Assembly: GCA_963082875.1 (NCBI GenBank)
Contig: OY720099.1
Location: 5,890,001 to 5,954,000 of the forward strand
Source of the DNA: Corella eumyota
Lineage: Eukaryota > Chordata > Ascidiacea > Phlebobranchia > Corellidae
Direction: 5' to 3'
Length of the DNA: 64,000 bases
This document shows positions 13,538 to 26,500 of this stretch, piece after piece. How positions within the stretch are numbered: position 1 is the stretch's first letter; each line of letters begins with the position of its first letter. A model generated the notes under the pieces. That model saw only the letters and a program-made list of their open reading frames with translations. It did no database searches and was not told the origin of the DNA. The translations under genes were made by a program, and so were the position numbers.

Positions 13538-14221
13538 GGATCGTAATCGACAGAATAGAATCACAACCGACGGAATAAGATCACAACCGACAGAATAAGA
13601 TAGCAACCGACGGAATAAGATCACGACCGACGGAATAAGATCACAATCGACAGAATAAGATCGCAATCAACGGAATAAGATCACAACCGACAGAATAAGA
13701 TCACAATCAACAGAATAAGATCACGACCGACGGAATTAGATCACAATCGACGGAATAAGATCACAACCGACGGAATAAGATCGCAATCGACGGAATAAGG
13801 TCACAACCGACGACTAATATTACTTTTGAAAATAAAGGGCGTTTCCCAGAAGAGGGTTTGGGTAAGGGGTTAATAAAAATTGTCTTATTAAGTATTTGGT
13901 TTTAAATTAACAGACAGTAATCTTGTATAAACAGCCAATGCGATTTTCGCGTTTTTTTATATTTTTTTAAATTGTAATCTTATTTCTTCGATTGAGATTT
14001 TATTCCATCGCTTGTGATCTTGTTCCGTCGGTTGTGATCTTATTCCGTCGGTTGAGATCTTATTCTGTCGATTGTGACCTTATTCTGTCGGTTGTAATCT
14101 TATTCCGTCGGTTGCGATTTTATTCCGTCGATTGTGATCTTATTCCGTCGGTTGTAATCTTATTCCGCCGGTTGCGATCTTATTCCGTCGGTTGCGATCT
14201 TATTCCGTCGGTTGTGATTTT
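13538..14221. mobile_element. Foldback-like element: inverted arrays of a 20-bp repeat around a core
   Basis: Left arm (about 13538-13813) holds some 14 copies of a 20-bp unit close to GATCACAACCGACGGAATAA. Right arm (about 13972-14221) holds 12-13 copies of the reverse complement. The spacer between them (13814-13971) contains a core shared with the element at 25234-25570 (AAGGGCGTTTCCCAGAAGAG; GGGTTAATAAAAATTGTC). Copies differ at one to three positions each. The arms could form a stem of roughly 250 bp. An 80-codon open frame in the right arm is only the repeat. Confidence 0.8.
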
Positions 14222-15090
14222 ACAGCCAACTTGAGACAAGTCTGATAGGAGAATCTTATAGCAGTTTTTATTTAAATAAGTTTAATATTATTTTCACTAT
14301 GGAAGCAATTACTACTGTGATGCTATTCTGTCAAAGTTTTTATTCATTTGAGTTGATATAAATACGTTAGTTGTTCAATTCTTTAGTGATACTATTCTTG
14401 TGATGATTTTGTTACTGGCTTTATCTAATTACGGTAAATTAAATTTTTTTCCTAAAATATCTAAATCCGTTTATGATCTTATTGATGGCATCCACTTTAA
14501 AGGTAAAGCAGTCAAGGAATGATGCAAAATCGACTATAAAGCGCAAGGGAAGCTAATCTAATGGTAAGATATAAAAATTCGTTCTTTTGTGCATTTAAGA
14601 AACGTGCGGACGACGATAATGAAGCCCCTATTTATGCACTTACTTGCTGTTTAAATTAAAATCACTTTTAATAAAAACTTTTTTCCTGAAGTTGTAATTG
14701 TTTATTATTGTACCACCGCAGCTAAAGCTAACCACAAATTAGCAAAATTAAAAGACGATTGGTCATAAATTTAACTAAAATGGCCGCAAAAATTTATGCT
14801 TTAAGATAAATCTGGTATTATACAATAATATGTTTTATTTTTTAACCTTGACATTTTGGTAAGAAAAAGTGTTTTATTTTACTTTCACAAATATTTATTT
14901 GGTGGTCTTTGAAATTACCCGAAAGCAATACAATATTGATTGTGTTAAAAATATTAGCTTTATCTTGAAAACCTATTCAAACAGCCATAACCTTGAGGGT
15001 TTTACGAAAAAGGGTAATCATTAACAAAAAATTTTTTTTAACGGACAGAGGTTCAAGTTTCAATTAATGCGATTGTATTGTTTCATTTAG
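14222..15090. other. Upstream flank of the DHRS4-like gene
   Basis: No gene seen. The part from about 14755 onward (GATTGGTCATAAATTTAACT, then AAAATGGCC) is repeated near 16325 upstream of the third dehydrogenase copy, so it belongs to the duplicated unit. Confidence 0.6.
15089..15090 (+). promoter_or_regulatory. Unpaired splice acceptor before the DHRS4-like ATG
   Basis: TTTCATTTAG ends 22 bases upstream of the ATG with no visible matching donor. It may be a spliced-leader site. In the decayed third copy this AG is lost. Confidence 0.35.
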
Positions 15091-15112
15091 GGCTTTTTTA
15101 TTTTGTTGCAAA

Positions 15113-15871
15113 ATGGGAAAATTTGAAAATAAAGTAGCAATAGTAACTGCTTCTACTAGAGGCATAGCATTTGCAATTGCCCGAAAATTGGCGCAGGAAG
15201 GGGCTCACGTAATAATAAGTAGCAGGAAAAGTAAAAACGTGGAGAAAGCCGTGCAAACTTTAAGAAATGAAAACTTGAAGGTTTCTGGTATTACTTGCCA
15301 TGCTGGTAAAGCAGGTGACAGAAAAGCATTATTGGATAAAGTTGAACAGGATTTTGGGGGTGTCGACATTTTGGTTTCAAACGCAGCTGTAAACCCATTT
15401 TTAGGAACCCTTCTTGACACACCAGAAAGTGTATATGACAAAATTTTTGATGTCAATGTAAAAGCTACGTTTCTTCTAATACAAGAAACTGTGCCGCTAA
15501 TGCAAAAGAGAGGTGGAGGTTCTATCATTATAATGTCTTCCTTTAGTGGCTACATTCCAAGCATTATGCCAAGTGTATACGCGGTTACTAAATCGGCATT
15601 GCTTGGCTAAACAAAGGCGTTAGCTCCTGAGCTGGGTTCTATGAATATCCGAGTTAATTGCTTGGCACCTGGTATTATTAAAACCAAGTTTAGCTCGGCA
15701 ATATTTGACAGGGTAGCTGAGAGGGGAGGCATTTTGAAAAATATTCCACTGAAAAGGTTAGGTGAACCGGAGGATTGTAGTGGGATTGTAGCATTGTTGT
15801 GCTCCGATGAAGCTTCTTACATCACAGGGGAAACCATTGTTATTTCTGGAGGGATACCATGTCGTCTGTAA
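15113..15871 (+). pseudogene. DHRS4: DHRS4-like short-chain dehydrogenase, single exon, one in-frame stop
   Basis: The frame from ATG 15113 runs 252 codons to a TAA at 15871 and matches DHRS4-type NADP(H) retinal/carbonyl reductases throughout. Visible features: cofactor site TASTRGIAFAIA (the usual GIG is GIA), SNAAVNP, the catalytic set Ser143-Tyr156-Lys160 (SIIIMSS; YAVTK), NIRVNCLAPG, RLGEPEDC and SYITGET, ending in CRL, a peroxisomal PTS1-like tripeptide. Codon 166 is TAA where the family has Leu (GLTKALAPEL). The frame stays perfectly open on both sides, so this is a single nonsense change, an allele, an error, or a read-through codon. DHRS4 genes of vertebrates have introns; this one has none. 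It is flanked by two decayed copies. Confidence 0.85.
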
Positions 15872-16043
15872 AACAAGTTAATACCATGTTAATACAAATA
15901 GCTTTTAGTGTAAACGTAGTTTCTTTAATTGCTTACCAAACGCTGTGTTATTACAAAAATTATTTTATAATAACATATTTATAACCTTGCAATAACTGTG
16001 TTAAACACATTACTATAATGTTTTAAGGCGATTGTAGAATATC

Positions 16044-16049
16044 AATAAA
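16044..16049 (+). terminator. Polyadenylation signal AATAAA of the DHRS4-like copy
   Basis: Hexamer within the duplicated 3' flank. The first copy has an ATTAAA-like version at the matching place. Confidence 0.4.
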
Positions 16050-16673
16050 ATGTTGACTGCAAAATAATAAATTAATCTAAATTAAAAGCATGACTTGTTA
16101 CTGTGATTTGACTTGCAAAAATACTTTTTTTTTACTTTTTTCTGTAATTTTTTCATGACTTTATCTATATGTTGAATTGTAGCCGTTTGCAATAAATATT
16201 TTCTGCTGTTATACTTGTAAACTTTGTAAACTTTTATACTTGTAATATTTTCTGCTGTTATACTTGTAAACTATTTTTAGATATACTATAATGAGAGCTT
16301 TGTTTTAGCCAAATCAAAGTACAATTGGTCATCAATTTTATTAAAATGGCCTAAAAATCAAAGCCAGAACATTTTTACTTTAGTATAAAGTAACTGCTTA
16401 CTTTTAGGTGTAATGTCATATAAAAAGATTAAATCAAGCATACGCAGATTTTTTTGAAGTATTTTATAAATACAAAATTATAATAAAGTTACTTATTTTT
16501 AGGTAACCACTTCTACAAACAAAAATCAAATGATAAGTCATGCAAAAAAGTTAGCGTATATATGTACAAGTTATTCATTGCCACAAATTGGTTAATAGTC
16601 AACGCTTTAACATTAAGTTAATGCGATTGTATTGTTTTAATTTATGCCTTTTTGTTGCGAAATTCGACGCAAA

Positions 16674-17098
16674 GGGAAAATTTGAAAATAAAGTAGCAAT
16701 GGAAATTGCCCTTACTGATGGTATTGGATTTGGTATTGCCCATAAATTGACGCCACGTAATAATAAGTAGCATTAGTAGCAAAAAAGTAAAAACGTTTAA
16801 AAAAGCTGTACAAACTTTAAAAAATTAAAAATTGCAGGTTTCTGGATTTACTGGAAGCCAGTGACAGGCAAGCGTTATTGGATAAAGCTGAACAGGAATT
16901 TAAAGATATTGATATTTTGGTTTCAAACGCAGTTGTAAACCCACATTTAGAAACCTTTTTTGCTATACCTAGCATATACTCTGTCTCAAAACAGCTTTAC
17001 TTGACTTTTAGCAAAGGCACTTACCCCAGAGCTGGGTTCTATAAATGTTAATTGTCTGGCGCCTGGGTTTTTTAAAACTAAATTTAGCTCCGCAACTT
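16674..17098 (+). pseudogene. Third DHRS4-like copy, decayed with internal deletion
   Basis: It opens with GGGAAAATTTGAAAATAAAG, identical to the start of the copy at 15113, and keeps recognisable pieces: GGTATTGGATTTGGTATTGC (the GIG motif is intact here), GATATTGATATTTTGGTTTC, GCTGGGTTCTATAAATGTTA and CTGGCGCCTGGG. The central part between the NAAVNP region and the catalytic Tyr is missing, several stops and shifts are present, and the original ATG is gone. Homologous upstream flank begins near 16325. Confidence 0.8.
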
Positions 17099-17337
17099 GT
17101 AGAAAAAGACTTATATATCCTTTAGTCTTTTTATACCGAACTCAAAACAGAAATTTAATGCAAAAGCATATTTTTTAAACAGTTAACTACAAACCATTTA
17201 TGTTAAATGGTTTTTAACATTTGCCAAGCCAGTTGTTTTTCTCTTTTAATTAGCTTTTGATACTAACTGATTCTTAAGACTTTTAGTGTGAAACAAAAGT
17301 AAAAATATTCCACAAACCTAATGCTATCCAGGGGAGA

Positions 17338-17343
17338 TTTATT
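17338..17343 (-). terminator. Polyadenylation signal of the LLTP gene
   Basis: TTTATT on the plus strand, AATAAA on the minus strand, about 160 bases past the LLTP stop codon. Confidence 0.5.
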
Positions 17344-17501
17344 AAAGCAAGAAATTACAACTAAACAAATTAAAAAATGCTATAGACTGCGAGAAGGGAG
17401 CACAAGGGATCATAAATAATTTTTAAGCAATAAATTACTAAAAAAATAAAAAAACAAATGTTTCCGTCATCAGGGTAATATTTCTTTCGGTCGGAGCCAG
17501 T

Positions 17502-20500
17502 TTATCGTCTAACACATTTGCTTTTCACGGCACCAGTGTAGTTGTTTGTGATGTAACAATGACATCGCACGTTGGAGCTGGACTTGCTGGCTACATGCTC
17601 AGATAAAAGATCAGCAACTCGGGAAGGACCTCCATATTTTGTCTTGCAAACATCTAAAAATTATTTTATGTAAAAGATTATTTCGATTTATTTTTAGATA
17701 TTTATTATAAAACAGCATATAAAAACCAGGCACTAACTAGTATTGGCCTTTTTTTACGGAAAAATATTAAGGAAATTACCTTGTGTACGCAGAATAATGT
17801 TGTTGTCATTTTCCCTTACCACTGGAGACCAAAGCAACACAGAAGTTAACTCCTCGTTCAGTGATTTGACAACATGAAAATCCAACGAATCACAACTCTT
17901 AAATTTAAATACCCTTATTTCAATAAAGTTCTTTTCTTATAGTCAGGCTGTTGGAAGTGGCATGAAACCGACAGCATGGTGTAGTGACCGGTAGCATGGT
18001 GTAGTGGTAAGAACACTTGCTACACCACACATGAGGTCGTGGGTTCAATCCCCAGTGATCTCATGCTGTAGCGTCCTTGAGTAAGGCGCTATAAACGGTA
18101 TGAACTCCTGCTGAGCCAACACTTAATAAACGGTATGAAATCCTGCTGAGCCAACACTTAATCAGCAGTATAATTATCGGGCAATTATAATCTATAATAT
18201 CCCAAACACAGGCAACTTGAGACTGGGTCAGAGTAACTTATGTTACTCTATGTTTAAGTCGCGCATTCAACTTTCCCACATCGAGGATAAAGATATTAGG
18301 CAGTTTACCAGTTTAGCAATCTCAAAAATCGATTAAGGCCAGTTGAGACCAGGTCAAGATAACAAAGGTCACACTCCCTAAATTGTAAAGGCCCCTATAT
18401 GAAGAGGATTAATAAATATCATATAAAATACTTACAAGCTCTTCCGGTTCAGGTGTAAACAAGACCAAGCTCTTTGACATCGATCTCGGGGCCTTAATCA
18501 TTTGTGTGTGCATATAATTCAAAGCAAAATAGGTTGAAGATTTGGTGTAGTAAGGGCCGTTGAACTCCATTAACTTAACCTTGCTCTTAAGCTGATCAAT
18601 GTCGCTACTTAATGTACGGCTGTCTATGGTTGTCATCATCGGTTTGTACAAAGATCCCTTGCCACCATAAGTTACAATTCCAATTTTAGTTTCTTGATGT
18701 ACCTGGAGAAAAAAAAATTGTTCAAATAATTTTCGCTAATTGTTAAATGCTTTTTTTTTTTTGTTCAATACCCTTTTTTTAATTTTTATTACATAAAAAA
18801 ATAAAGAACAAAAATTTTGAATTTAAAAAGTTTTAAGATTAAGAGGCTACTTTAAAATCTTTTATATTAATATTTTGAGGAATTAAATTTTTGTTAAAAA
18901 CTGTAACTCACATTTTCGTTTATACTCTTAAGGGCCTTGAAGATCATTTTGTTCAGAAGTTTAACTGGATAAATATCTTGCATTTCTTTACTTAAAGACA
19001 TCAATATGTAAATCTCATTCGAAACCACTGGTGTGTATTCATGATTACAAAGTACTAAATATATAAAATGATAACATGTTAGAAGCACACCAGAATGTCG
19101 CTTGTAAAAAAAAAATTGTAAAAAAAAATGTGTAAAAAAAAAGAAATTTGTCACTTACAACAGTTGCTGGTAATGTTCATTGGGTAACCCATAGACCTTA
19201 ATTGTGCCGCAAAAGTCCTCGTGAACCAACAAGTCTCCTCTTGTCTTGTACAAGCTTCTGAACAAGCTCTCTTGTATGAGTTTGTCAAGTCTGGATATCT
19301 TTCTGCTACTTTTCTCATCGGCGCAGTTGAGAAAATTTGTTCACAATATTTTGGGGTAGAGCTGTGGTCAGGAATGTCCTAAAAAAATGTTAAAAAGCCA
19401 AGGTCAACAGTTAGTTTCACATGTGTGCTACATTTAATAAAATAATGGGATCATAGAAACTTCTTTAAGCCTGCCCTATGGTCAGCATTTTAATGATTGT
19501 AATATGGATATAACCCATAACTAAACTAACATTGCCTTCAATATTTTACCGTGAACCACAAACTGCACATTTTTTTTAGTTCGTAGACCTATAAATTGAC
19601 ATTCATACATACATATTTATATATATGTCTACCAAGCTCCATTATATGTACATTACCTACCATAACAAGCCAACATTAAAAAAATGTTAGAAGCACACCA
19701 GGATGTTGACATGCTTCAAAAGCTATTTAAATCAACATGCACAAAATTGCAAACATTTTTATCTTGTAACAACCATCTTTTATTTGGTACCTTAAGAGCA
19801 ATGATACACTGTGGCAATCTTGAAATTTCGTAGGAATTCGCAAACTGTGGAAGGTCGGTTGCCTGAGATCCATCAGGAATCATGCGCGAAGGCAAAGTAA
19901 ATAAGCTTGAGTAAGAGCCCATACCTCCTGCTACAAACTGACTGTAAGGCCGTTGAACCTAAAAAAGGGCAGTTTTAAAAAAAAAAATTTAATATTACTT
20001 AGCAATTTTAAGCACGTAAAATAATAAAAAAATACCAAAGTTTGACATACCCTTATTTCTTGCATAAAACTGGCTGGCTCTTGTTCACTGTAAGTTAAGC
20101 TAACAACTACACCCGAGGTTCTGCAATGGATTTGCTTCCGGCTAACTTGAATGTCTAATACATCAGAGAAATAAGGGAGCTCAATTGCGTTACGCGAGCC
20201 ATCGGAAGTTAGAAGATAAACATTTCTGTTTAAGTTAAATTCGACAGCAACTCTTTCTCTTGGCAACGCTGTAAAAAAAGAAAAAATCTAACTACAAAAT
20301 ATTAAAAAGTTACTTCCAAAATATTGAAAGAAATAAAATAAAAAATATTCCATTTTTTGTTGTGCCTACCTACAATTCCTGCCTTAGGTTTTACTAAAAA
20401 TGCAAACTGATTGTCCACAACATCCATTGCCGCCAAGCGTATGCAGTCATCAGATTTGAACACAGGGAATTCATAATAATCTTGTTGGAAATTAATAATC

Positions 20501-23500
20501 TGGTTGTGATGTAAAGGGCTGATTTCATAAGCCCGAGATACATTTTCTAAAAAAGAAATATTAAAATACAACAATTATTAATAGAAGGAAAGTCTATTAT
20601 GTGTAAATTAATAATGTTTTGAGTAAAAAGTGCTGTAGATTTTTTGTTTTAAGCAAATATTACTACATTTTTTATCCTTGAAGTGGAAAGGCTGACTTTA
20701 CAGCATAAACCTAGGTTAACAATTGTTAAATCTACTGCCTTTGCCAGTTTTTAATATTACATTATATTTATTGCCAGGTAATTGACCTTCTGGTGGTTTT
20801 TAGCCCAACAGAAGTAAGTGTAGTTAATAAATACCTCCTATTTAAGCAAAGTAAGCAGTCCCAAGGTCTAATGTTAATGCTACAACAAACACATACACAT
20901 ATTTTTACAGTTTAAAACTAAACAATAAGACCAACCTAAAAACTTTGCATAAAAACGGCTTTTTAGCATTCTGTAATAGAAAAAATCTTTAGTGATCCTA
21001 CCTTGGGGTCTAAGGATGTTAATGATAGAGTAGAAAACATCTTGATAATTTACATCAACATATAATTGAGGAGTGATAAGGTTGGGTTTGCAGATCAGTT
21101 CACTTGACATGAACAACACATTATTACATTTCTAAAAAAAACTTAAGCTATTAAAAAATTCTCCAAACTTTTTATTCTTACAATTTGTGTTTATTTATTG
21201 CAAAAAGGGTTATCTTTCCATACTAGCACTACACATCGAATGTTATTTAATTTTATTTTATACCTCAATAGAGTTGGCCAACCAGGTGATAATATTTCTC
21301 AAGTTGACTTCAACATAAGGAATAGATGGGTAGGACCATTGTAATGTGTTCATTGGTTTAACGATTCGGTAAATCTAAATATTACAACAATATTTGGTTG
21401 AACTAATATCAAACCATACTTGTGTTATTAAACCATATAAAATTAACAACTTAATATAAAAATGATAAAATGTCCCTATAAAATAGCATTTAAAATTAAT
21501 TTTGTATATATCTTTATCTTTGATGTGCAAAAGTCGAATGCGCGACTTAAACATAGAGTAACATCAGTTACTCCGACCCAGTCTCGAGTTGCCTGTGGCA
21601 GTTTGGGAAAATATAAATTATATTTGCCTGATAATTATACTGCTGAGGCTCAGCAGGGGTTCATACCATTTATAGCACCTTACTTAAGGGCGTTACAGCA
21701 TGAGAGCAATGGGGATTAAACCCACGACCTTATGTGTGTTGTAGCAAGTGTTCTTACCACTACACCACGCAGCCGGTTTATTGTTTTAGTAATAAAATAT
21801 ATAGAGTAGTGGTTATAACACTTGGTTTTATTATACCCAGTTGGATTTCCATTGCTTTAAAGTAATATTTTTGAGCAAAATGTTAACTTTAAAAATATCT
21901 AAAACTGACAAAAAATGACTAAAAACAAGGTAAGGGTAACAAAAAATTTTTTGGTTTAGGTTTTTTGGTATGTTGAGGATAAAAAAAATATCATGAATGT
22001 TCTTAAAGCATACCTCATTAAATTGGTTGTAAATTCGGCGACAGTAATCCAGAACAGTTTCAACAACGTCCTCAGCATTTCTTCGTAGAATGTCATTTAA
22101 CGAAGATTCGCCGATCAAATATTCAACCAGCTCGGGCAGAGAAAATATTTTCTTTACAATTTCCGCGTTAACTGTCGACCAAAACAATATAATGTTAGAA
22201 ATAGTATATTGTTCTTATTAAATTTTTCTTTTTTTGATTTTACATTTATTATACACATAACTATATATATATGCTTATATTTTAAAATTTATATACTTCA
22301 CTTTTTTGTTAGGTTTAAATTAAAATAAGTTTTTCTGGAGTTAATAAAGTCAAAAAAACTGTCTCAAATTTTACTTACCTATATTGAGTTGGAGGTAATC
22401 TGTAATCAAGTCAATTTTGTTGCTCAAGTAATTCTTGTGAAAGTGGTTTACCATTTCAAGACATTTTTCGCTCATAAAATCACAAACAACATCGAGAGAA
22501 TGCATATTCGTAACATCCAAAGTCTAAAAAATAGTTTTTTTACAAGTTTAGACCAAGTATTTACTTTAAAATGTTTCTACTTCACTAAGTGTTTGAAATT
22601 ATTATCCAATTTTAACTTATGCAAATATTTTTTTTTCAATTTATTAGATAGCTTTTACTGGTTTTGTGAAATAATACAATCCAATGCAACTAAAATTCTT
22701 TTTATTTAAAATTACAAAAAGAAAATATATAAAAATGATTACCTTTCTGAGATGTTTTTTAAATAGAGGGGGATTGATGGCCAGTGCATATGTTTCTAAG
22801 ATGCTCATGGGGATCCTCATCATTGTTTCCTGTGGATTCATCCACCAATTTCGAAAAATGGTATCTGATACTGGTGTAGTTGTTGTGGAACCATGTGTCT
22901 AAAGTTTTTATTTAACTTTTAATTTTTTAATTTTTTTAAAGAAGTTTTTTTAAATTTCAAGACAGATTCAAGATAGTAATGATTTCATGATGTTGTGTTC
23001 CAATCTGCTATTTGTTTAAATTGAAGTGACAAAGGGTAACATGGGGTCAATTACTAATTTATTATGAGTAGAAAATTAATTTAAAATAAAGTTTTACCGT
23101 GACATCACATTTGACTCGAGTTGTTGAAGTTGAGGCAGAAGTTAGCATACAAATGTAAGCAGAGCCCTCAACATCCATAAACTGAACTCTTAATCCTTCA
23201 GGGGTCCTTGTCATATTTACACAATTATGGCTATCAGGAAGACCAAACGATGAACCAATAAAAGCAAGGTTGCTGTGAAATTCAATAAACAAATAGTTAA
23301 TAAACTGGTATAGGTGTTGGCTTACAATATTTTGCAAAACACACAAAATACGTAGTAAAAAATTTAATTGATAAGGCAATGGTAATTGTTAGTTTTAAAA
23401 TTTTTTTTCTCTTTTTTTAGAGTTTTACAAAAAAATATTTTTTGGGGGATTTTACTTGGTTTCATAGTCTGACGTCATCCAGAAAAAGTTATTTTTTAGC

Positions 23501-26500
23501 ATTGTATGCCCAAAAACTCCAGCTTCTGTGTTCTTAACATCCATTCGCATCTCTTGGTTTAGATCAGGATACCTAAAAAAAATATATTTAATAAATAAAA
23601 AATATAATTTTATAAAAATAATTTTCTAGATATTTTTATACTTTGGCTTACAAAAAAAATATTTGTGATGTTATATGTTTTAAATTTTACAATTATTTTT
23701 GTTATATATTTTAATTTATTAATTTAAAATTTACATGTTTGATGTAAAATCAATTATAAGTCCGAGCGATGAAATATCAACATCCGCAAACAAACTTAAA
23801 GCTCCTTGATCACAACTCCATCTCCAAATTGGAATATGAATACCACTGACCGCTTAATTTAAAAAAAAACTTTGTTATATTAAGTAAAATTTTTTTTTTA
23901 AATACACGATCATACTCTTACATATATTGAAATAATTTTATTTAAATAATATACTCAAGGTTACATTACCTGGTGTTTTTCTGGTATAACGATGTAATAT
24001 AGATTCAAAATATGTAAAAAGATCTTGGCTCCATGATAACAAATAACTTTTTAATGGTCCGTTGGTAAAATACTACAAAAAAATGTTTAATTTATTATGT
24101 TTTAGAAATATATTAAATATATAATTTTTTGTTTTAACTAACTACCTTGTTTATTTGATCCTTAGTTGAGTAAGTTTGAATAGTTTGGGAAGTCAAAAGT
24201 GAAACCAAATTTTCCATAACATCAGATAAAGGAATTTCCTGTAAAGTCTTTGGTCCCTTTTAACAAAATGGTATATTTTAATTAACCGGCAGCGTGGTGT
24301 AGTGGTTAAGAACACTTGCTACACCACATGACGTTGTGGGTTCAATCCCCACTGCTCTCACGCTGTAGCGCCCCTAAGTAAGGCGTTATAAACAGTATGG
24401 ACTCCTGCTAAGCCAGCACTTAATCAGCAGCATAATTATCGGGCAATTACAATCTATAATATTCCAAACTGTTTAGGCAAATTGAGACTGGGTCTGACCA
24501 ACTGATGTTCATCTATGTTTAGGTCGCGCATTCGACCTTCCCATATCAAGGATAAAGATATAAAAAAAATAAAAATTTAAGCACATAAACTTCACAATAA
24601 AATTAGATATTCTAATTATTAAAATTAAACTAACCGTTGTAGAATGACAAGTACAACTCATTCCCAGAAAAACTGTCGTGTCTTTTGGACATGTACATTG
24701 AATTCCTTTGTCCATAAGGCTCCAGGTTGCAGTTAGGCTGTTAAAACCGGTTTCAGCCGGATAATCCCAGTTAATGTTGGCTGAGACTTCATTGTTGTTT
24801 GTTCTCATTGCAAAAGTGACTGGCCTGACAGGAAAACTAAAAAAATAAAAAAAAAAGGCTTGTTAAAATATTTAAAAACGTCACTTTTCTAAAAAAGTAA
24901 TAATTTTAAAAAACTATTTATAAAAAATGTTATAATACATTAACAACGAACAAATTTAAAACATGATCTTATAATTTTTTTAAATTAAACAAATATAGAT
25001 TTCATTAAGATCTTCTAATACCCTCTTACCCATAATAAAACATAAAGTGAGAACTCATAAATGGTGTGGTGGTTGTTAGATTAGCTATTGGGTTTCCTTC
25101 TGCATCTGATGTCATCACCAAGCCAACATTGACAGTCATTGGTCCACAACTAAACATTTGTAACAAATTCGTAAATTGTAAAACTATAATGGATATTTTG
25201 TACAAACCATGGTTTATTTAGTTTTTTACCCAGTCTTACTAACTACCACACAGGACCACACAAGACTGCACAGGGCCACACAAACCATACAGACAATACA
25301 TTTACCACACAGAACAAAATAATAAAATACAAAATCATAGAGACTATTTTTTTTTGTCTTTGGGGTAACCAAGGGCATTTCCCAAAAAAGGGGTTAGGTC
25401 TGGAGCTAATAAAAAGTGTCCAAGTGTTGGCATTTGCTTTTTTTAATTAAATGACAGTATTCCCAAATTAAAAACAGTAAACGTATTCTGTGTGGTATTG
25501 TGTGGTAAATAGTTACTTTCTGTGTGGTCCTGTGTGATCATATGTGATCCTGTGTGGTAATTAGTAAGAACCTTTTTTAACCATTTTATCAGAATAAATT
25601 TTTCAATAAATCAATTTTTTTTCTTAATTCTCACCTGGCGCATGTCACATTACATTGCAGAGCAATCTGGTCGGTTGTGTTCACCACACCACAAGTAAGC
25701 ATTCCACTTGTCCATGACATCACAGTGTCTTGTAACATAGTGTTGTACATTACTGCATGTTGTATATAAGGGTTAGAGTAGAACACATGGTTGTAGAAGT
25801 TTCGAACGGGGGTATACATTCTTAATCGATCAATGAAACACATCACTGAAATTAAATTAACGCAAAATTAACATAAAATTTATAATTTGTAAGTGCTTTA
25901 AATGTATACATATGAAAAAAAAGCAGTATGTTTAAATTTATATATATTACTCCTAATTAATTTTTTAGGCATTGCTAACTTGAGTCAAGATTCCAGATAG
26001 GATTTTCAACAAATTTTGTAACTTCGCGTTTCCAGTATTGAGATAAAGTGAGGCACAGTGCTGGCTCAGTTACATGAAATTTCTATTTAAAATAACACAT
26101 TTTTACTAAGAAAACCTGATGTAAAACCAACACAATTCCAAAGTTTTAATTTTAAAAGTTTTTTTTTTTTAATTAATTTTTATTGATATATATTTATCCT
26201 CGAAGTGCGATAGTTGACTTTAGGACCTGAACAAAGAGTAACAACCATCGCCCTATCCCAGTCTTAAGTTTCCTTTGGCAGTTTGGGATATTACAGAATC
26301 TAGTTGTTAGATAATTAAACTGCTGATTAAGTATTGGCTTCGCAGGAGTATTTACCATTTATGGAGCCCCACTCAAGCCCGCATGAGAGCAGTGGAGATT
26401 GAACCCACGACCTCGTGTGGTGTAGCAAGTGTTCTTACCATTACACCATGCTGCCAAGTATTGTCAAAGTTAGCTAGTGTATTAATCACTTTATCAATTC

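Noticed and set aside
13538-14221. Regular 20-bp repeats resembling a CRISPR array
   Set aside because: No spacers, units abut directly, the arms are inverted, and the genome is animal.
17987-18060. tRNA gene-like sequences at SINE heads
   Set aside because: A and B boxes are present, but each head is joined to the same SINE body, repeated many times and mutated; these are SINE promoters, not working tRNA genes.
21462-21719. 85-codon open frame
   Set aside because: It lies almost wholly in an inverted SINE; the same peptide type recurs over other SINE copies such as 37343-37600.
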